64,000 bases of DNA. Source: Sphingomonas lenta. GTDB taxonomy: Bacteria; Pseudomonadota; Alphaproteobacteria; Sphingomonadales; Sphingomonadaceae. The notes beneath the pieces are model-generated. The model saw nothing but the letters and a program-made list of their open reading frames with translations. It did not search any database and had not been told where the DNA came from. Positions 24,950 through 33,666 of the stretch are shown one piece after another; within the stretch, counting starts at the first letter, position 1; each line of letters starts with the position of its first letter. Where the stretch lies: contig NZ_NSLI01000001.1 in assembly GCF_002288825.1 (NCBI RefSeq), forward strand, positions 558,001-622,000, read 5' to 3'. A program made the position numbers and the translations under genes.

Positions 24950-27139
24950 TCAGCGCGTCCGCACCCGCCGCGTAGTCGTGGTCGACTGGATCTGCACGGG
25001 CGCGGCGATGTTCGGATCCTCGATGTTGCCGGGCAGCGGCGCGGACGGGATCGGGGGTGCCGCACCCATGTAATCGCGGACGAGCTGGTCGATGGACGGT
25101 TCCTGGTCGGGCTGGGCGTAGCCCTGGAGCTGGCGGAGATAGCCGTAGCGCTGCTCGGTGTGGCGGCGGCTGTCCTCCGGCGAGCGCAGGATCGTGGGGC
25201 GCACGAAGACCATCAGGTTCGTCTTGGTCCGTGACCGCGCCTTGGACCGGAACAACGCGCCGATCGCGGGCAGGTCGCCCAAGAACGGGATCTTCTCGAT
25301 CGTGCGCCGCTCCGAGTCGTCGAGCAGGCCGCCGATGACGACGATCTGGCCGTTGTCGACGACGAAGCTGTTCTCGATCGCGCGCTTGTTGAGGATCAGT
25401 TCGGTGTTGTCGGCCGACACGGGCCCGGCGATCGAGCTCACCTCCAGGCGGAAGTTGAGCTTGACCGCGCCCGACGCGTTGATCTGCGGTCGGACGTCGA
25501 GTTGGATGCCGACATTCTCGCGCTGGACGGTCCGGAACGCATTGTCGAAGTTGTTCGACAGCGCTTGGCCGGTGGTGATCGGGATCTCCTGGCCGACGAG
25601 GCTCGAAGCCTGTTGGTTGTCGAGCGTGATCAGGTGCGGCTGCTGGAGCAGGTTGGACGTGGTGTCGCTCTTCACCGCGTTGATGATCGCGCCGAACACC
25701 GTCGAGCCGATCGTGCCGCCGAAGCCCGCGAAGCCGCCGGACGTGTTCAGGATCGAGTTGATCGCCGACTGGGCGAGCTCGTCGCTGACCCCCGTGTTCA
25801 CGCCGGTGATCGTGGTCGTGCCGGTGGTCGTAGTGGTGGTCGTGGCCAGCTCGCGCGCGCCGATCGCGCCGGCGATGGCGAGGATATTGGGGGCGGTGTT
25901 CTGATAGGTCGATGCCGCGAACGCGCCGCCGGACAGGTCGCCGAGCAGGAACTGCGCGCCGAGGCGGTTGACGGTCGCGTCCGACACCTCGGCGATGATC
26001 GCCTCGACGAGCACCTGCTCGCGCCGGGTGTCGAGTTGTTCGATCACCTCGCGAAGCTGGCGCTGGATGTCGGCGGGCGCGGCGATGACGATAGCGTTCG
26101 CGCCCTGATAGCGGGTCACCACCGCGGCGGTGCGGCCGCCTTGCGTGGTGATCGCGGGCTGGTTGGCAGCGCCTCCCGCCGGCGCGGCGGTCGGGATCGG
26201 CGCCGGCGCGGAGGGCGCGACGCCCGCGCCGCTCGTCCCCGCCCCGTCGCTCGCGCCGAAGCTGGAGCGCTGCAGTTGCTGGCCCGCCTGCGGCTGGTCG
26301 GGCGCCTGGCCCACGAGCTGCTGAAGCACGGGCAGGAGCTGCTCGGCGTCGGCGTTCTCCAGGAACACGACGCGGATCTCGGTGCCGAGCTTCGCCTTGC
26401 GGTCGAGCTCGGCGGCGATCGCGGCAAGGCGGCTGACGGTGGGCGCGTCGCCCCGGATCGCGACCGAGTTGGAGCTCTCGACCGCGACGACGGAGACCGC
26501 CTGCCCGCCCGCGCCCTGCGCCCCCTGCCCCGCCGCGCCCAGCGCCTGGAGCGCCGCGGCGATCTCGCGTGCGCCGGCGTTCTGGAGCGTGACGACGCGC
26601 GTAGAGGCATTGTCGCTGTCGACGCGCCGCAGCACCTCGCGGATGCGGCGGATATTGTCAGCGAAGTCGACCACGACCAAGCTGTTGCCAGCGCGGTTGG
26701 CCGTGACGGAGCCCTGCTGGCTGACGAGCGGGCGCACCGTCTCCAGCGCCGACTGCGCGTCGACGGAGCGCAGGCGGATGATTTCAGTCACGAACGCGTT
26801 GCGCGACGCGCCGGCCGAGCCGATGCGGCTGGGCTGCTGCGCGGCGTTGTCGAGCGGCTGGACGCGGAACGCGCCGTTGCCCGTCGGTACGGCGATGAGC
26901 CCGTTCGACCGCAACGTCGAGAGGAACACCTCCAGATACTCGGCGCGGCTCAACGGCCGGTCGGTGACGACCGTCACCTTCCCATTCACGCGGTTGTCGA
27001 TGATGAAGGTGCGGCCGGTCACCTTGGCGGCGTCGGCGATGAACGCGCGGATGTCGGCGTCGCGGACGTTGAGCGTGGTTTGCGCGATGGCGGGCGCGGC
27101 GAGCGCGAGCGCCAGGGCGGCGGCGAGGTGGTGCTTCAT
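24950..27139 (-). CDS. gspD: Type II secretion outer-membrane secretin GspD
   Basis: About 729 aa. A signal peptide (MKHHLAAALALALAAPAIAQ) is followed by the N0-N3 domains (TLNVRDADIRAFIADAAKVT, IRLRSVDAQSALETVRPLV) and the secretin core (VGQEIPITTGQALS, VQRENVGIQLDVRPQINASG, FVVDNGQIVVIGGLLDDSER, IPFLGDLPAIGALFRS). A Gly/Pro/Ala-rich insert of about 50 residues sits in the N3 region. The ATG at 27139 overlaps the gspC stop by 4 bp; the much longer upstream frame is a shadow of gspC. It forms the outer-membrane channel. No pilotin gene was recognised in the window. Confidence 0.95.
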   Translation of the reverse strand: MKHHLAAALALALAAPAIAQTTLNVRDADIRAFIADAAKVTGRTFIIDNRVNGKVTVVTDRPLSRAEYLEVFLSTLRSNGLIAVPTGNGAFRVQPLDNAAQQPSRIGSAGASRNAFVTEIIRLRSVDAQSALETVRPLVSQQGSVTANRAGNSLVVVDFADNIRRIREVLRRVDSDNASTRVVTLQNAGAREIAAALQALGAAGQGAQGAGGQAVSVVAVESSNSVAIRGDAPTVSRLAAIAAELDRKAKLGTEIRVVFLENADAEQLLPVLQQLVGQAPDQPQAGQQLQRSSFGASDGAGTSGAGVAPSAPAPIPTAAPAGGAANQPAITTQGGRTAAVVTRYQGANAIVIAAPADIQRQLREVIEQLDTRREQVLVEAIIAEVSDATVNRLGAQFLLGDLSGGAFAASTYQNTAPNILAIAGAIGARELATTTTTTTGTTTITGVNTGVSDELAQSAINSILNTSGGFAGFGGTIGSTVFGAIINAVKSDTTSNLLQQPHLITLDNQQASSLVGQEIPITTGQALSNNFDNAFRTVQRENVGIQLDVRPQINASGAVKLNFRLEVSSIAGPVSADNTELILNKRAIENSFVVDNGQIVVIGGLLDDSERRTIEKIPFLGDLPAIGALFRSKARSRTKTNLMVFVRPTILRSPEDSRRHTEQRYGYLRQLQGYAQPDQEPSIDQLVRDYMGAAPPIPSAPLPGNIEDPNIAAPVQIQSTTTTRRVRTR

Positions 27140-27978
27140 TGAGGTGGTGCGATCGTGATGGAGAGCTGGACGGGCTGGCCGCCGCGCTCGACGGTGAGGG
27201 GGACGTTGCCGCCCTGAGGGTATTGGCGCTGCAGCCCGTCCAGCGCGTCCGCGCCGGTGACCGCGCGCCCACCAATTGAGGTCAGCACGTCGCCGTCCTG
27301 CAACCCGATCTGGCGGAACGCGTCGCCCGTGCCCTGCGAACGGAGCACGAGCCCGGACAAGCGCCCGCCGTCGATGCGCGGGATGAAGCCGATGTCCTGG
27401 CGCAGCTGCGGCACGGTGACGCCGCTCCCCGCAGGCGCCACGACGGTCGCGCCGGTGATGGCGGGCGGCACGACTCCGGGCGTCGTCGCGCCGGGCGCCT
27501 GCGACTGGTCTAGATAGAGATCCTCGCGCGGGCCGCCGCGGTCGAGCGTCACATGGTCGAACGCCACGGCCGCGAGCCGTACGCCGGGCGCGACCTCCTC
27601 GCCGACTGATACGCTCTTCTGCACCCCGTCCGGCCCGGCGAGGATCGCCGACCCGCCGCCGGTCGCGTCGTCGATGCGTGTCCCGAACAAGGTGAGCTGG
27701 AGCGAGGTGACCGCCACCGGCCCGGCGGCCTGGGCGGGGCCGGTCAGGCGGAAGAACGGGTCGAACGAGGTCAGCGTGTCGACGGGCGAGGCGGGCGTGA
27801 CCACGGGCGCGGGCCGCCATTCGCCCAGCGGCGACACGGGCGTGGCGATCGCCCAGACGAGCCGCGCCGCCTGGCCCGCCAGCACGGCCATCAGCGCGAG
27901 CTCCGCCGCCGAGTAGAGGTTGACGACGGGCAGCCGCCTCAGCCAGCGGCGCGCGCGCGCGTCCAGTTGCAATCGCAT
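27136..27978 (-). CDS. gspC: Type II secretion protein GspC (PDZ form)
   Basis: A 280-aa inner-membrane protein: cytoplasmic N-terminus, one membrane helix (AAELALMAVLAGQAARLVWA), the homology region (VTSLQLTLFGTRIDDATGGG, ILAGPDGVQKSVSVGEEV) that contacts GspD, and a C-terminal PDZ domain (LSGLVLRSQGTGDAFRQIGL, LQDGDVLTSIGGRAVTGADA). It connects the secretin and platform and helps select substrates. It is the first gene of the operon; the promoter lies in the 100-bp divergent region shared with the 2OG oxygenase. Confidence 0.94.
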   Translation of the reverse strand: MRLQLDARARRWLRRLPVVNLYSAAELALMAVLAGQAARLVWAIATPVSPLGEWRPAPVVTPASPVDTLTSFDPFFRLTGPAQAAGPVAVTSLQLTLFGTRIDDATGGGSAILAGPDGVQKSVSVGEEVAPGVRLAAVAFDHVTLDRGGPREDLYLDQSQAPGATTPGVVPPAITGATVVAPAGSGVTVPQLRQDIGFIPRIDGGRLSGLVLRSQGTGDAFRQIGLQDGDVLTSIGGRAVTGADALDGLQRQYPQGGNVPLTVERGGQPVQLSITIAPPQ

Positions 27979-28018
27979 GGGTGTTCCGATCCCGCCCGGT
28001 CCGGGGCTAGATGTGCCA

Positions 28019-28026
28019 TGTTACAG
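28019..28026 (-). promoter_or_regulatory. CTGTAACA motif upstream of gspC
   Basis: The octamer CTGTAACA on the minus strand, about 41-48 bp upstream of the gspC start. The same octamer is at 33667-33674 upstream of the lipoprotein gene. It resembles one half of a PhoB (Pho box) repeat, but a clear second half at 11-bp spacing was not found. Confidence 0.3.
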
Positions 28027-28079
28027 CCGTGCGTCAAAGCTGAAACGTGACCGTCATATCAGTACCGGAAGGTGCCGCC

Positions 28080-28742
28080 ATGCAGTTGGACAACCTACGC
28101 CGCCTCGGCTCCGGCCTCGACGCCGAGCCGATCGTGGCGCACCTCGCCGGCCAGCCGGGCGTGCAGAAGGTCCCCAGCCCCAAGCTGACGCTGTTCATCC
28201 GGCGCGGCTTCCTGGAGCCGGAGCTCTGCGCGGCGGTGATCGGGCGCATCGACGCGGTGCGCCGTCCGTCCACCATCGCCGACCCGAACGGCGACGCCGC
28301 CTACCGCACCAGCGAAACGGGCGACCTCGACGCGGCCGATCCCGTCGTCGCCGAGCTGGAGTGGCGCATCGCCGCGGCGACCGGCCTCGACCCCGCGTAC
28401 GGCGAGCCGATCCAGGGCCAACGCTACGCCGTCGGCCAGGAGTTCAAGAACCACACGGACTATTTCGAGCCGACGGGCGCGGACTACGATCGCTACTGCT
28501 CGGTCGCCGGCAACCGCACCTGGACGGTGATGGTCTATCTGAACGAACCGGAGGCGGGCGGCGCGACGCGGTTCAAGGCGATCGAAAAGACGGTGCAGCC
28601 GGAAACGGGCAAGCTGCTCGCCTGGAACAACCGACGGCCGGACGGGAGCCTCAACCCCGCCACGCTCCACCACGGCATGAAGGTGCGTGCGGGGGTGAAA
28701 TACATCGTGACGAAGTGGTATCGGGAGCGGCCGTGGGGGTGA
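28080..28742 (+). CDS. 2OG-Fe(II) oxygenase, prolyl-4-hydroxylase-like
   Basis: A 220-aa Fe(II)/2-oxoglutarate dioxygenase of the P4H type. The iron ligands are H125 and D127 in FKNHTDYFEP and H197 in LHHGMKV; K207 in GVKYIVTKW binds 2-oxoglutarate. The middle strand is RTWTVMVYLNEPEAGGATRF. ATG 28080 is preferred because GGAAGG stands 7 nt upstream; a GTG at 28047 gives 11 more residues. No signal peptide is seen, so it acts in the cytoplasm. It is divergent from gspC and convergent with the TonB receptor, suggesting hydroxylation of a protein or small molecule linked to this module; the substrate is unknown. Confidence 0.87.
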   Translation: MQLDNLRRLGSGLDAEPIVAHLAGQPGVQKVPSPKLTLFIRRGFLEPELCAAVIGRIDAVRRPSTIADPNGDAAYRTSETGDLDAADPVVAELEWRIAAATGLDPAYGEPIQGQRYAVGQEFKNHTDYFEPTGADYDRYCSVAGNRTWTVMVYLNEPEAGGATRFKAIEKTVQPETGKLLAWNNRRPDGSLNPATLHHGMKVRAGVKYIVTKWYRERPWG

Positions 28743-28880
28743 CCCCTCCCCTCTCCCGCTTTCGCGGGAGAGGGACAGGCGCATAAGTGCCAGAGTGAGG
28801 GCCCGTTCTGACGTAAGAGGGTGCCCTCACCCTGCGGCTGCGCCGCTGTCCCTCTCCCGCGAAAGCGGGAGAGGGCTTAA
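28743..28880. repeat. Family-C intergenic inverted repeat
   Basis: Two copies of a strong hairpin, ctctcccgctttcgcgggag at the left and ctctcccgcgaaagcgggag at the right, flank a centre with gtgagggcccg and gtgccctcaccc. It fills the convergent gap between the oxygenase and the TonB receptor and may work as a bidirectional terminator. Confidence 0.75.
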
Positions 28881-28883
28881 GGA

Positions 28884-31817
28884 TCAGAATCGCGTGCTCA
28901 GGCCCAGCGAGAAGATGCGGCCCTGGCGGAAGCGGTTGGTGAAGACCACGTTGCCGTTGTCAAACTCCTGCCGCTCCTGATAGCGCGTGCGCGTCAGGTT
29001 GCGCGCCTCCGCCTTCACCTCGAACTCGACGCCGCGCACCTGGAAGCCCTGGCGCGCCACCACGTCCAGGCGGATGCCAGGCCGCTCGATGATGTCGGGC
29101 AGGAAACCCGCGCCGCTGGTGTTGCCCGGACCGCGGTTGGTCACGCGGTCGCTCGCGTAGTTGAACAACACGGTGAATTGCGACAACGAGGCCGTGTCCT
29201 CGATCCCGAGCTGCAGGTTGACGAGGTGGTCCGACTGGCCCGTCAGCGGCGCGCCGTCGCGGAAGAAGGCGTCGGCGGGGCCGAAACCTAGCGGGCAGCC
29301 GCCGATCGCGGTGGTCTGGTTCGGGTCCTGCGCGTTCGGGACGCACTCGGCCGACGCGTTGATCGACGACTTGGTGTAGGTGTAGTTGGCGAGCGCGAGC
29401 AGGCGGCGGGTCGCGAAGAAGTCGCCGAGGAAGTCGAGCGGGAAGTATTTCTGGATTTCGACCTCGCCGCCGTAGAGCGTCGCGGAGGGCAGATAACTGA
29501 AGCCGGTCTGCAGCGGCGAGTCCTGCGTCGGGAAGGTGCCGACCTGCTCGATTGGGTTGTCGATCCGCTTGTAGAAGCCCGCCAGCGTGAAGCGCTGGTC
29601 GCGGCCGAAGAACCACTCGTAGCGCCCTTCGACGTTGTAGAGCTCCGAGTCGGTCAGGCCCGGGTTGCCGATGAACAGTCGGTCCGAGTCCGGGTCGCGG
29701 AACTGCTGCGGCGCGAGTTCGCGAAACTGCGGGCGCGAGATCGTCTTGTACGCGCTCGCGCGGAGCTGCTGGTTCTCGGCGAAGTTCCAGGTGATCGTCG
29801 CCGCCGGCAGGAAGTAATCGTTGTCGAGCGTGGTGCCGGGCGCGCCGACGGGCACGACCTCCTCCCGCGCGGTCTCGTAGCGCACGCCGATCGTGGCGCG
29901 CAGGCCGTCGGCGGCTTCCGCTTCGGCCTGGACATAGCCCGCGTGAATGCGCAGTGACGCGTCGTAGATCGGAGCGCCAAGCGGCGAGTTGAACTGTAGC
30001 TGGATCGAAGACCGCGGACCGGGGACGAGCGGCGTCGCGTTGTTCAGCACGTCCGGCGACAGCAGCAGGTCGGGCCGATAGAGGTTGTACGGGAAACCCG
30101 GCGCGCTCGCCGCGCCCGTGTTGAGCTGGAAGTTGAACGGCAGGCGCGTCGAAGTGCGGTCCGTATCCGAGTAGAAATATCCGGCCGACAGCGTGAAGGG
30201 CCGCTCGGTGTTCAACTTGTAGGTGGCGTCCGCCTGGCCGCTCCACAGATCCTCGTCCAGCTCGGAGAAGACGATGGACGCAAAGGGCGTGAAGCGCTGC
30301 GTCACCGCGTACACGCCGGGGATGCGCTGGCCGGCGGCGTTGATCGCGCCGTTCACCTCGCACTGGAACTGCGCGAAGCTGTTCGGCTCGGCGCCGGGTT
30401 GCACGTTGAAGCCGGGCGCGGGCTGGCTGACGCACAGGTAATCGAATTGGCGCTCATAGGGCGCGTTACGCTTCGAGTTGGCGTAGGCGCCCCGGACGTC
30501 GACCTCGAAGCTGTCGCTCAGCTTGAACTCGCCAACGAGTTGCGACTCGAACAGCTGGCGCTCGAACCAGTTGGTGTTCTGCTGGAAGCGCAGGCCGCTG
30601 AAGTTGTTGTAATTGTCGGACGCGGAGGCGCGGCCCTGCTTCAGCGTGTCGTGAATGTAGACGTTGGTCCAGCGGATCGTGTCGTCGCCGAACTCGTAGC
30701 CCAGGCCGACCAGCGCGTTGGCGACCACGCGATTGTCGGTGAGCAGCGTGCGAAAGTCGTTTCGGACGTCGCCCGTCTCCGACACCGTATCCTGCTGGAC
30801 GATCGAACGGGTGCGGAAGGTGTTGCTCGCGCTGATCGAGGCGACGACGCCGAGCCGGTCGGAGCCGATGTCGAACGCGGTGCCGCTCGACAGCTCGCCC
30901 GACCAGTTGGGCGGAAGCTGGTTATTGCGTAGCAGCAAGGAAGTCTGGGCGTTGCTCAGGCGCGCGACCTGATCGGTCGGCACCAGGCCCGAGTTCGCCT
31001 CGCCCGTGCGGAGCGAGCGCTCGATGCCGCGTACGAAGCCGGGGATGTCGCGCGTGCCGTCGTCGTAACCGATCCAGTCGGCGTCGCCGCCGTCATAGAC
31101 CAGACCGAGTTCGGAGGTGGTGATGTCGTCGGCGGCGATCGACGCGCCCGCGGCGATGAAGTTCTCGTCCGGGATGGCGCGCGTGGTCAGGTTGATGACG
31201 CCGCCGCCGAACTCGCCCGGATAATTGACCGAATAGGTCTTCTGGACCAGCGCGGAGCTGACGATGGTCGTCGGGAAGATGTCGAGCGGCACCGATCGGC
31301 GCAGCGGCTCGGGGCTCGGCAGCGGCGAGCCGTTGAGCAGCGAGGAGGAGTAGCGGTCGCCGAGGCCGCGGACGAACACGAAGCCGCCGCCCACGACCGA
31401 GAGGCCGGTGACGCGGGTCAGCGCGCCGGCGATGTCGCCCTCGCCCGTGCGGGCGATGTCGGCGGACGACAGGATGGAGACCACCTGAGGCGTGGCGCGG
31501 ACGACGTTGGGCACGTTGCGGCCGACGACGACGATCTCGTCGCCGACCGGATCGGCGCCCGGCGTCGAGACCTCCACGGTCTCCTGTTCGGCCTGCGCCT
31601 CGGTCGCGGACGCGTCGCCCGTCTGCTGCGTCTGGTTGCCCGTCGTGCCCGCGCCCGTCTGCGGGGTGGTCGAGGTCGGCCCCTGCGCCGACGGTGAGGA
31701 GCCGCTGGTGGTCGGCGTCGGCGACGAGCTGCCGCCGGAGGTCTGGGCGAGCGCGGCCGGCGCGACGAGCTGCGTCGTCAGCAGGAGGAGCGAGGCGTAG
31801 GTCGTGCGCTTGGTCAT
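28884..31817 (-). CDS. TonB-dependent outer-membrane receptor
   Basis: A 977-aa receptor. A signal peptide (ASLLLLTTQLVAPAALAQ) is followed by about 75 residues rich in Ser, Thr, Gly, Gln and Pro, then a probable TonB box (DEIVVVGRN), the plug (VVSILSSADIARTGEGDIAG, VFVRGLGDRYSSSLLNGSPL, SVNYPGEFGGGVINLTTRAI) and a 22-strand barrel ending with a C-terminal Phe (RIFSLGLSTRF). The long disordered spacer before the TonB box is unusual. It is encoded 90 bp after the surface lipoprotein gene on the same strand, across a strong hairpin, so the two probably act together in uptake. The transported compound is unknown. As I recall, the Caulobacter ElpS lipoprotein gene has a similar TonB receptor and T2SS neighbourhood. 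Confidence 0.93.
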   Translation of the reverse strand: MTKRTTYASLLLLTTQLVAPAALAQTSGGSSSPTPTTSGSSPSAQGPTSTTPQTGAGTTGNQTQQTGDASATEAQAEQETVEVSTPGADPVGDEIVVVGRNVPNVVRATPQVVSILSSADIARTGEGDIAGALTRVTGLSVVGGGFVFVRGLGDRYSSSLLNGSPLPSPEPLRRSVPLDIFPTTIVSSALVQKTYSVNYPGEFGGGVINLTTRAIPDENFIAAGASIAADDITTSELGLVYDGGDADWIGYDDGTRDIPGFVRGIERSLRTGEANSGLVPTDQVARLSNAQTSLLLRNNQLPPNWSGELSSGTAFDIGSDRLGVVASISASNTFRTRSIVQQDTVSETGDVRNDFRTLLTDNRVVANALVGLGYEFGDDTIRWTNVYIHDTLKQGRASASDNYNNFSGLRFQQNTNWFERQLFESQLVGEFKLSDSFEVDVRGAYANSKRNAPYERQFDYLCVSQPAPGFNVQPGAEPNSFAQFQCEVNGAINAAGQRIPGVYAVTQRFTPFASIVFSELDEDLWSGQADATYKLNTERPFTLSAGYFYSDTDRTSTRLPFNFQLNTGAASAPGFPYNLYRPDLLLSPDVLNNATPLVPGPRSSIQLQFNSPLGAPIYDASLRIHAGYVQAEAEAADGLRATIGVRYETAREEVVPVGAPGTTLDNDYFLPAATITWNFAENQQLRASAYKTISRPQFRELAPQQFRDPDSDRLFIGNPGLTDSELYNVEGRYEWFFGRDQRFTLAGFYKRIDNPIEQVGTFPTQDSPLQTGFSYLPSATLYGGEVEIQKYFPLDFLGDFFATRRLLALANYTYTKSSINASAECVPNAQDPNQTTAIGGCPLGFGPADAFFRDGAPLTGQSDHLVNLQLGIEDTASLSQFTVLFNYASDRVTNRGPGNTSGAGFLPDIIERPGIRLDVVARQGFQVRGVEFEVKAEARNLTRTRYQERQEFDNGNVVFTNRFRQGRIFSLGLSTRF

Positions 31818-31851
31818 GGCCGAAACTTCCAGGTCAGGATGTCAGTGGCAG

Positions 31852-31882
31852 GGGCCGGGGCGGCGAGATCGCGCCCCGGCCC
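31852..31882 (-). terminator. Hairpin between lipoprotein and TonB receptor genes
   Basis: A perfect 11-bp stem GGGCCGGGGCG/CGCCCCGGCCC with a 9-nt loop in the 90-bp gap. No T-run follows, so it is more likely a partial terminator or an RNA-processing and stability element that sets different levels of the two proteins. Confidence 0.6.
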
Positions 31883-31907
31883 ACGCTCTTCACGTCGCGT
31901 CGGCCGC

Positions 31908-33539
31908 TCAGCGGCCGTTGACCGCGAAGTAGACCGACTGGAACACCGGCGGGCCGGCGTCCTGCAGCCCCTCGTTCGCCGCACGGATCGTGCTGCGGTC
32001 GGTGCCCGTGCCCGCGCCCGCGACGATGTTGACGCCTGCGACGCCGCTGACCGTGCGGACGATGCCGTTGACGAACACCGCGTCCGAACCGCCGCGCAGG
32101 CGGATCGCCGCCGGCGCGTTCGCCGTCTGGATGAAGGTGAAGTTCGCGAGCCGCGGATAGGTGCGCGGCAGCAGGTCCTCGTTGTTGTTCGACTCGATCT
32201 CGGCGGCGAAGGAGTCGGCGGTGGCGCCGGTGAGGCGCTGGGCCGCGACGAGGAACTGCGTGAAGCCACGATAGCCGTTGTCGACGTCGAAGCCGTCGTC
32301 GTCCGCGCCCGTGATCGCGATGTAGCGAAGGTTCGCAGTGCCGCCGAAGATCTCGATGCCGTCGTCGGCCGAGTTGTGGCTCTGGATGTTGGTCAGCGTC
32401 GTGCCCGAGCCCACGCCGCCCAGCGTCAGGCCCTGGAGCTCGTTACCGTCGCTGATCGCGATCCCCGTGTAACGGATCTGCACGAACTGCATCGCGCCGC
32501 TGTTGTCGGCGTTGTCGGGCCCGCCGTAGAAGCGGCCGGTCACGCCCTCGATGTTCTGCTGGCAGGTGGTGCTGGAACCGGCGGCGTTGTTCGGCCCGGT
32601 GCCGGTGGCGCAGACCTGGGTGGGCGCTTGGCCGAGCAGGATGACGCCGCCCCATAGACCCTGGCTCGCGTCGCTGACGCCGTTGGCGGCCAGGTTCTGC
32701 TGCGCGGTGAAGATGATGGGGTTGGCGACGTCGCCGACCGCCTGGATGCGCGAGCCTCGGTTGACGAGGAGCAGGTCCGGCGTCGCCTCGCTCGAGTCCG
32801 CCGCCAGGGTCACGCCCGGCGCGATCGTCAGCGTCACGCCCGTGTCCGCGCCCGTCGTGCCCGCGTCGCCGCCGACCTCCGTCTGGCCGCGGAAGCGGTA
32901 GAACACGCCCGCGATGCGCGGCAGCGTCAGGCTGGTGCTGACCACCGTCGGGAGGCGGCAGGCGCGGAAGCCGCTGACCAGGCCGTCGTCGGTGGTCCCG
33001 GTCGGGCACGCAGCCGTCGCGCCGCCCGTGCCGATGTTCGGCACCGCGGTGCAGGCCTGGCCGCTGCCGCCGAACTGCGCGGTCGACGAGTTGCACGTCC
33101 AGCCCTGGAACGAGGTGTCGGTCGGGCCGTTCAGCGCGCCGGCGTAGTTGGTCGATTGAAAGAAGTTGCCGAACGTCGCCGGGTTGCCCGCGGTCACGAC
33201 GGAGGTGGCGGACGTCGGGTAGACGCCGTTCAGCGCCGAGCCGACGCCGTTGACGTTGTTGTTGGTGCCGGCATTCACCAGCGCGAGCTGCTCGTCGGAC
33301 GTGATCGTGACGCCGTTGACGGTGGTCTGCGCCGCGAACTGCGCGGCGGTCACCGCCGTGGGGGTCGGCGTGGCGGTCGGGGTCGGCGTAGGCGACGGAG
33401 TCGGCGTGGGCGCCGGCTGGACGATGGTGACGCTCCCCGCCCCCGGCGAGGCGACGCTGTCGGAGCCGTCGCAGGATGCGAGCGCCATGCAGGCGACGCT
33501 GCCCAGGAGGGCGCGGTTGAACCGCTTGGAAACGCTCAT
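31908..33539 (-). CDS. Surface or secreted lipoprotein with Thr/Pro linker (ElpS-like candidate)
   Basis: A 543-aa protein with a lipoprotein-type signal (VACMALASC, then Asp), then a Thr/Pro linker (APTPTPSPTPTPTATPTPT). The large domain is rich in Gly, Asn, Thr and Asp (GVTLTIAPGVTLAADSSEAT, GGTANLRYIAITGADDDGFD, LTNIQSHNSADDGIEIFGG), a pattern suggesting a right-handed parallel beta-helix. Several Cys occur in pairs and could form disulfides. It is upstream of, and co-directional with, the TonB receptor and close to the T2SS operon. The linker, lipobox and neighbourhood suggest export to the cell surface by the T2SS, as for Caulobacter ElpS. The function is unknown; homology to ElpS needs a search. 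Confidence 0.75.
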   Translation of the reverse strand: MSVSKRFNRALLGSVACMALASCDGSDSVASPGAGSVTIVQPAPTPTPSPTPTPTATPTPTAVTAAQFAAQTTVNGVTITSDEQLALVNAGTNNNVNGVGSALNGVYPTSATSVVTAGNPATFGNFFQSTNYAGALNGPTDTSFQGWTCNSSTAQFGGSGQACTAVPNIGTGGATAACPTGTTDDGLVSGFRACRLPTVVSTSLTLPRIAGVFYRFRGQTEVGGDAGTTGADTGVTLTIAPGVTLAADSSEATPDLLLVNRGSRIQAVGDVANPIIFTAQQNLAANGVSDASQGLWGGVILLGQAPTQVCATGTGPNNAAGSSTTCQQNIEGVTGRFYGGPDNADNSGAMQFVQIRYTGIAISDGNELQGLTLGGVGSGTTLTNIQSHNSADDGIEIFGGTANLRYIAITGADDDGFDVDNGYRGFTQFLVAAQRLTGATADSFAAEIESNNNEDLLPRTYPRLANFTFIQTANAPAAIRLRGGSDAVFVNGIVRTVSGVAGVNIVAGAGTGTDRSTIRAANEGLQDAGPPVFQSVYFAVNGR

Positions 33540-33666
33540 GTCGGAAACTCCCCGTCGATCGTTGACATGCGGGCGTGCGCCCGGGATCGACTCGGTTGCC
33601 CCTGTCGATCACCGGGCCGGGTTAGGCGCGCGGGATGACGGGTCCGTGAGAGTTCGGCGACTCGAC

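Noticed and set aside
25502..27142. 546-aa plus-strand open frame
   Set aside because: Antisense shadow of gspD; extreme Arg/Asp/Gly composition and no family features.
27140..27820. Long N-terminal extension of gspD
   Set aside because: The signal peptide at 27139 and the overlap with gspC fix the start; the extension is gspC in another frame.
28960..30435. 491-aa minus-strand frame inside the TonB receptor
   Set aside because: Shifted reading frame of the receptor gene, Arg-rich, no independent start signals.
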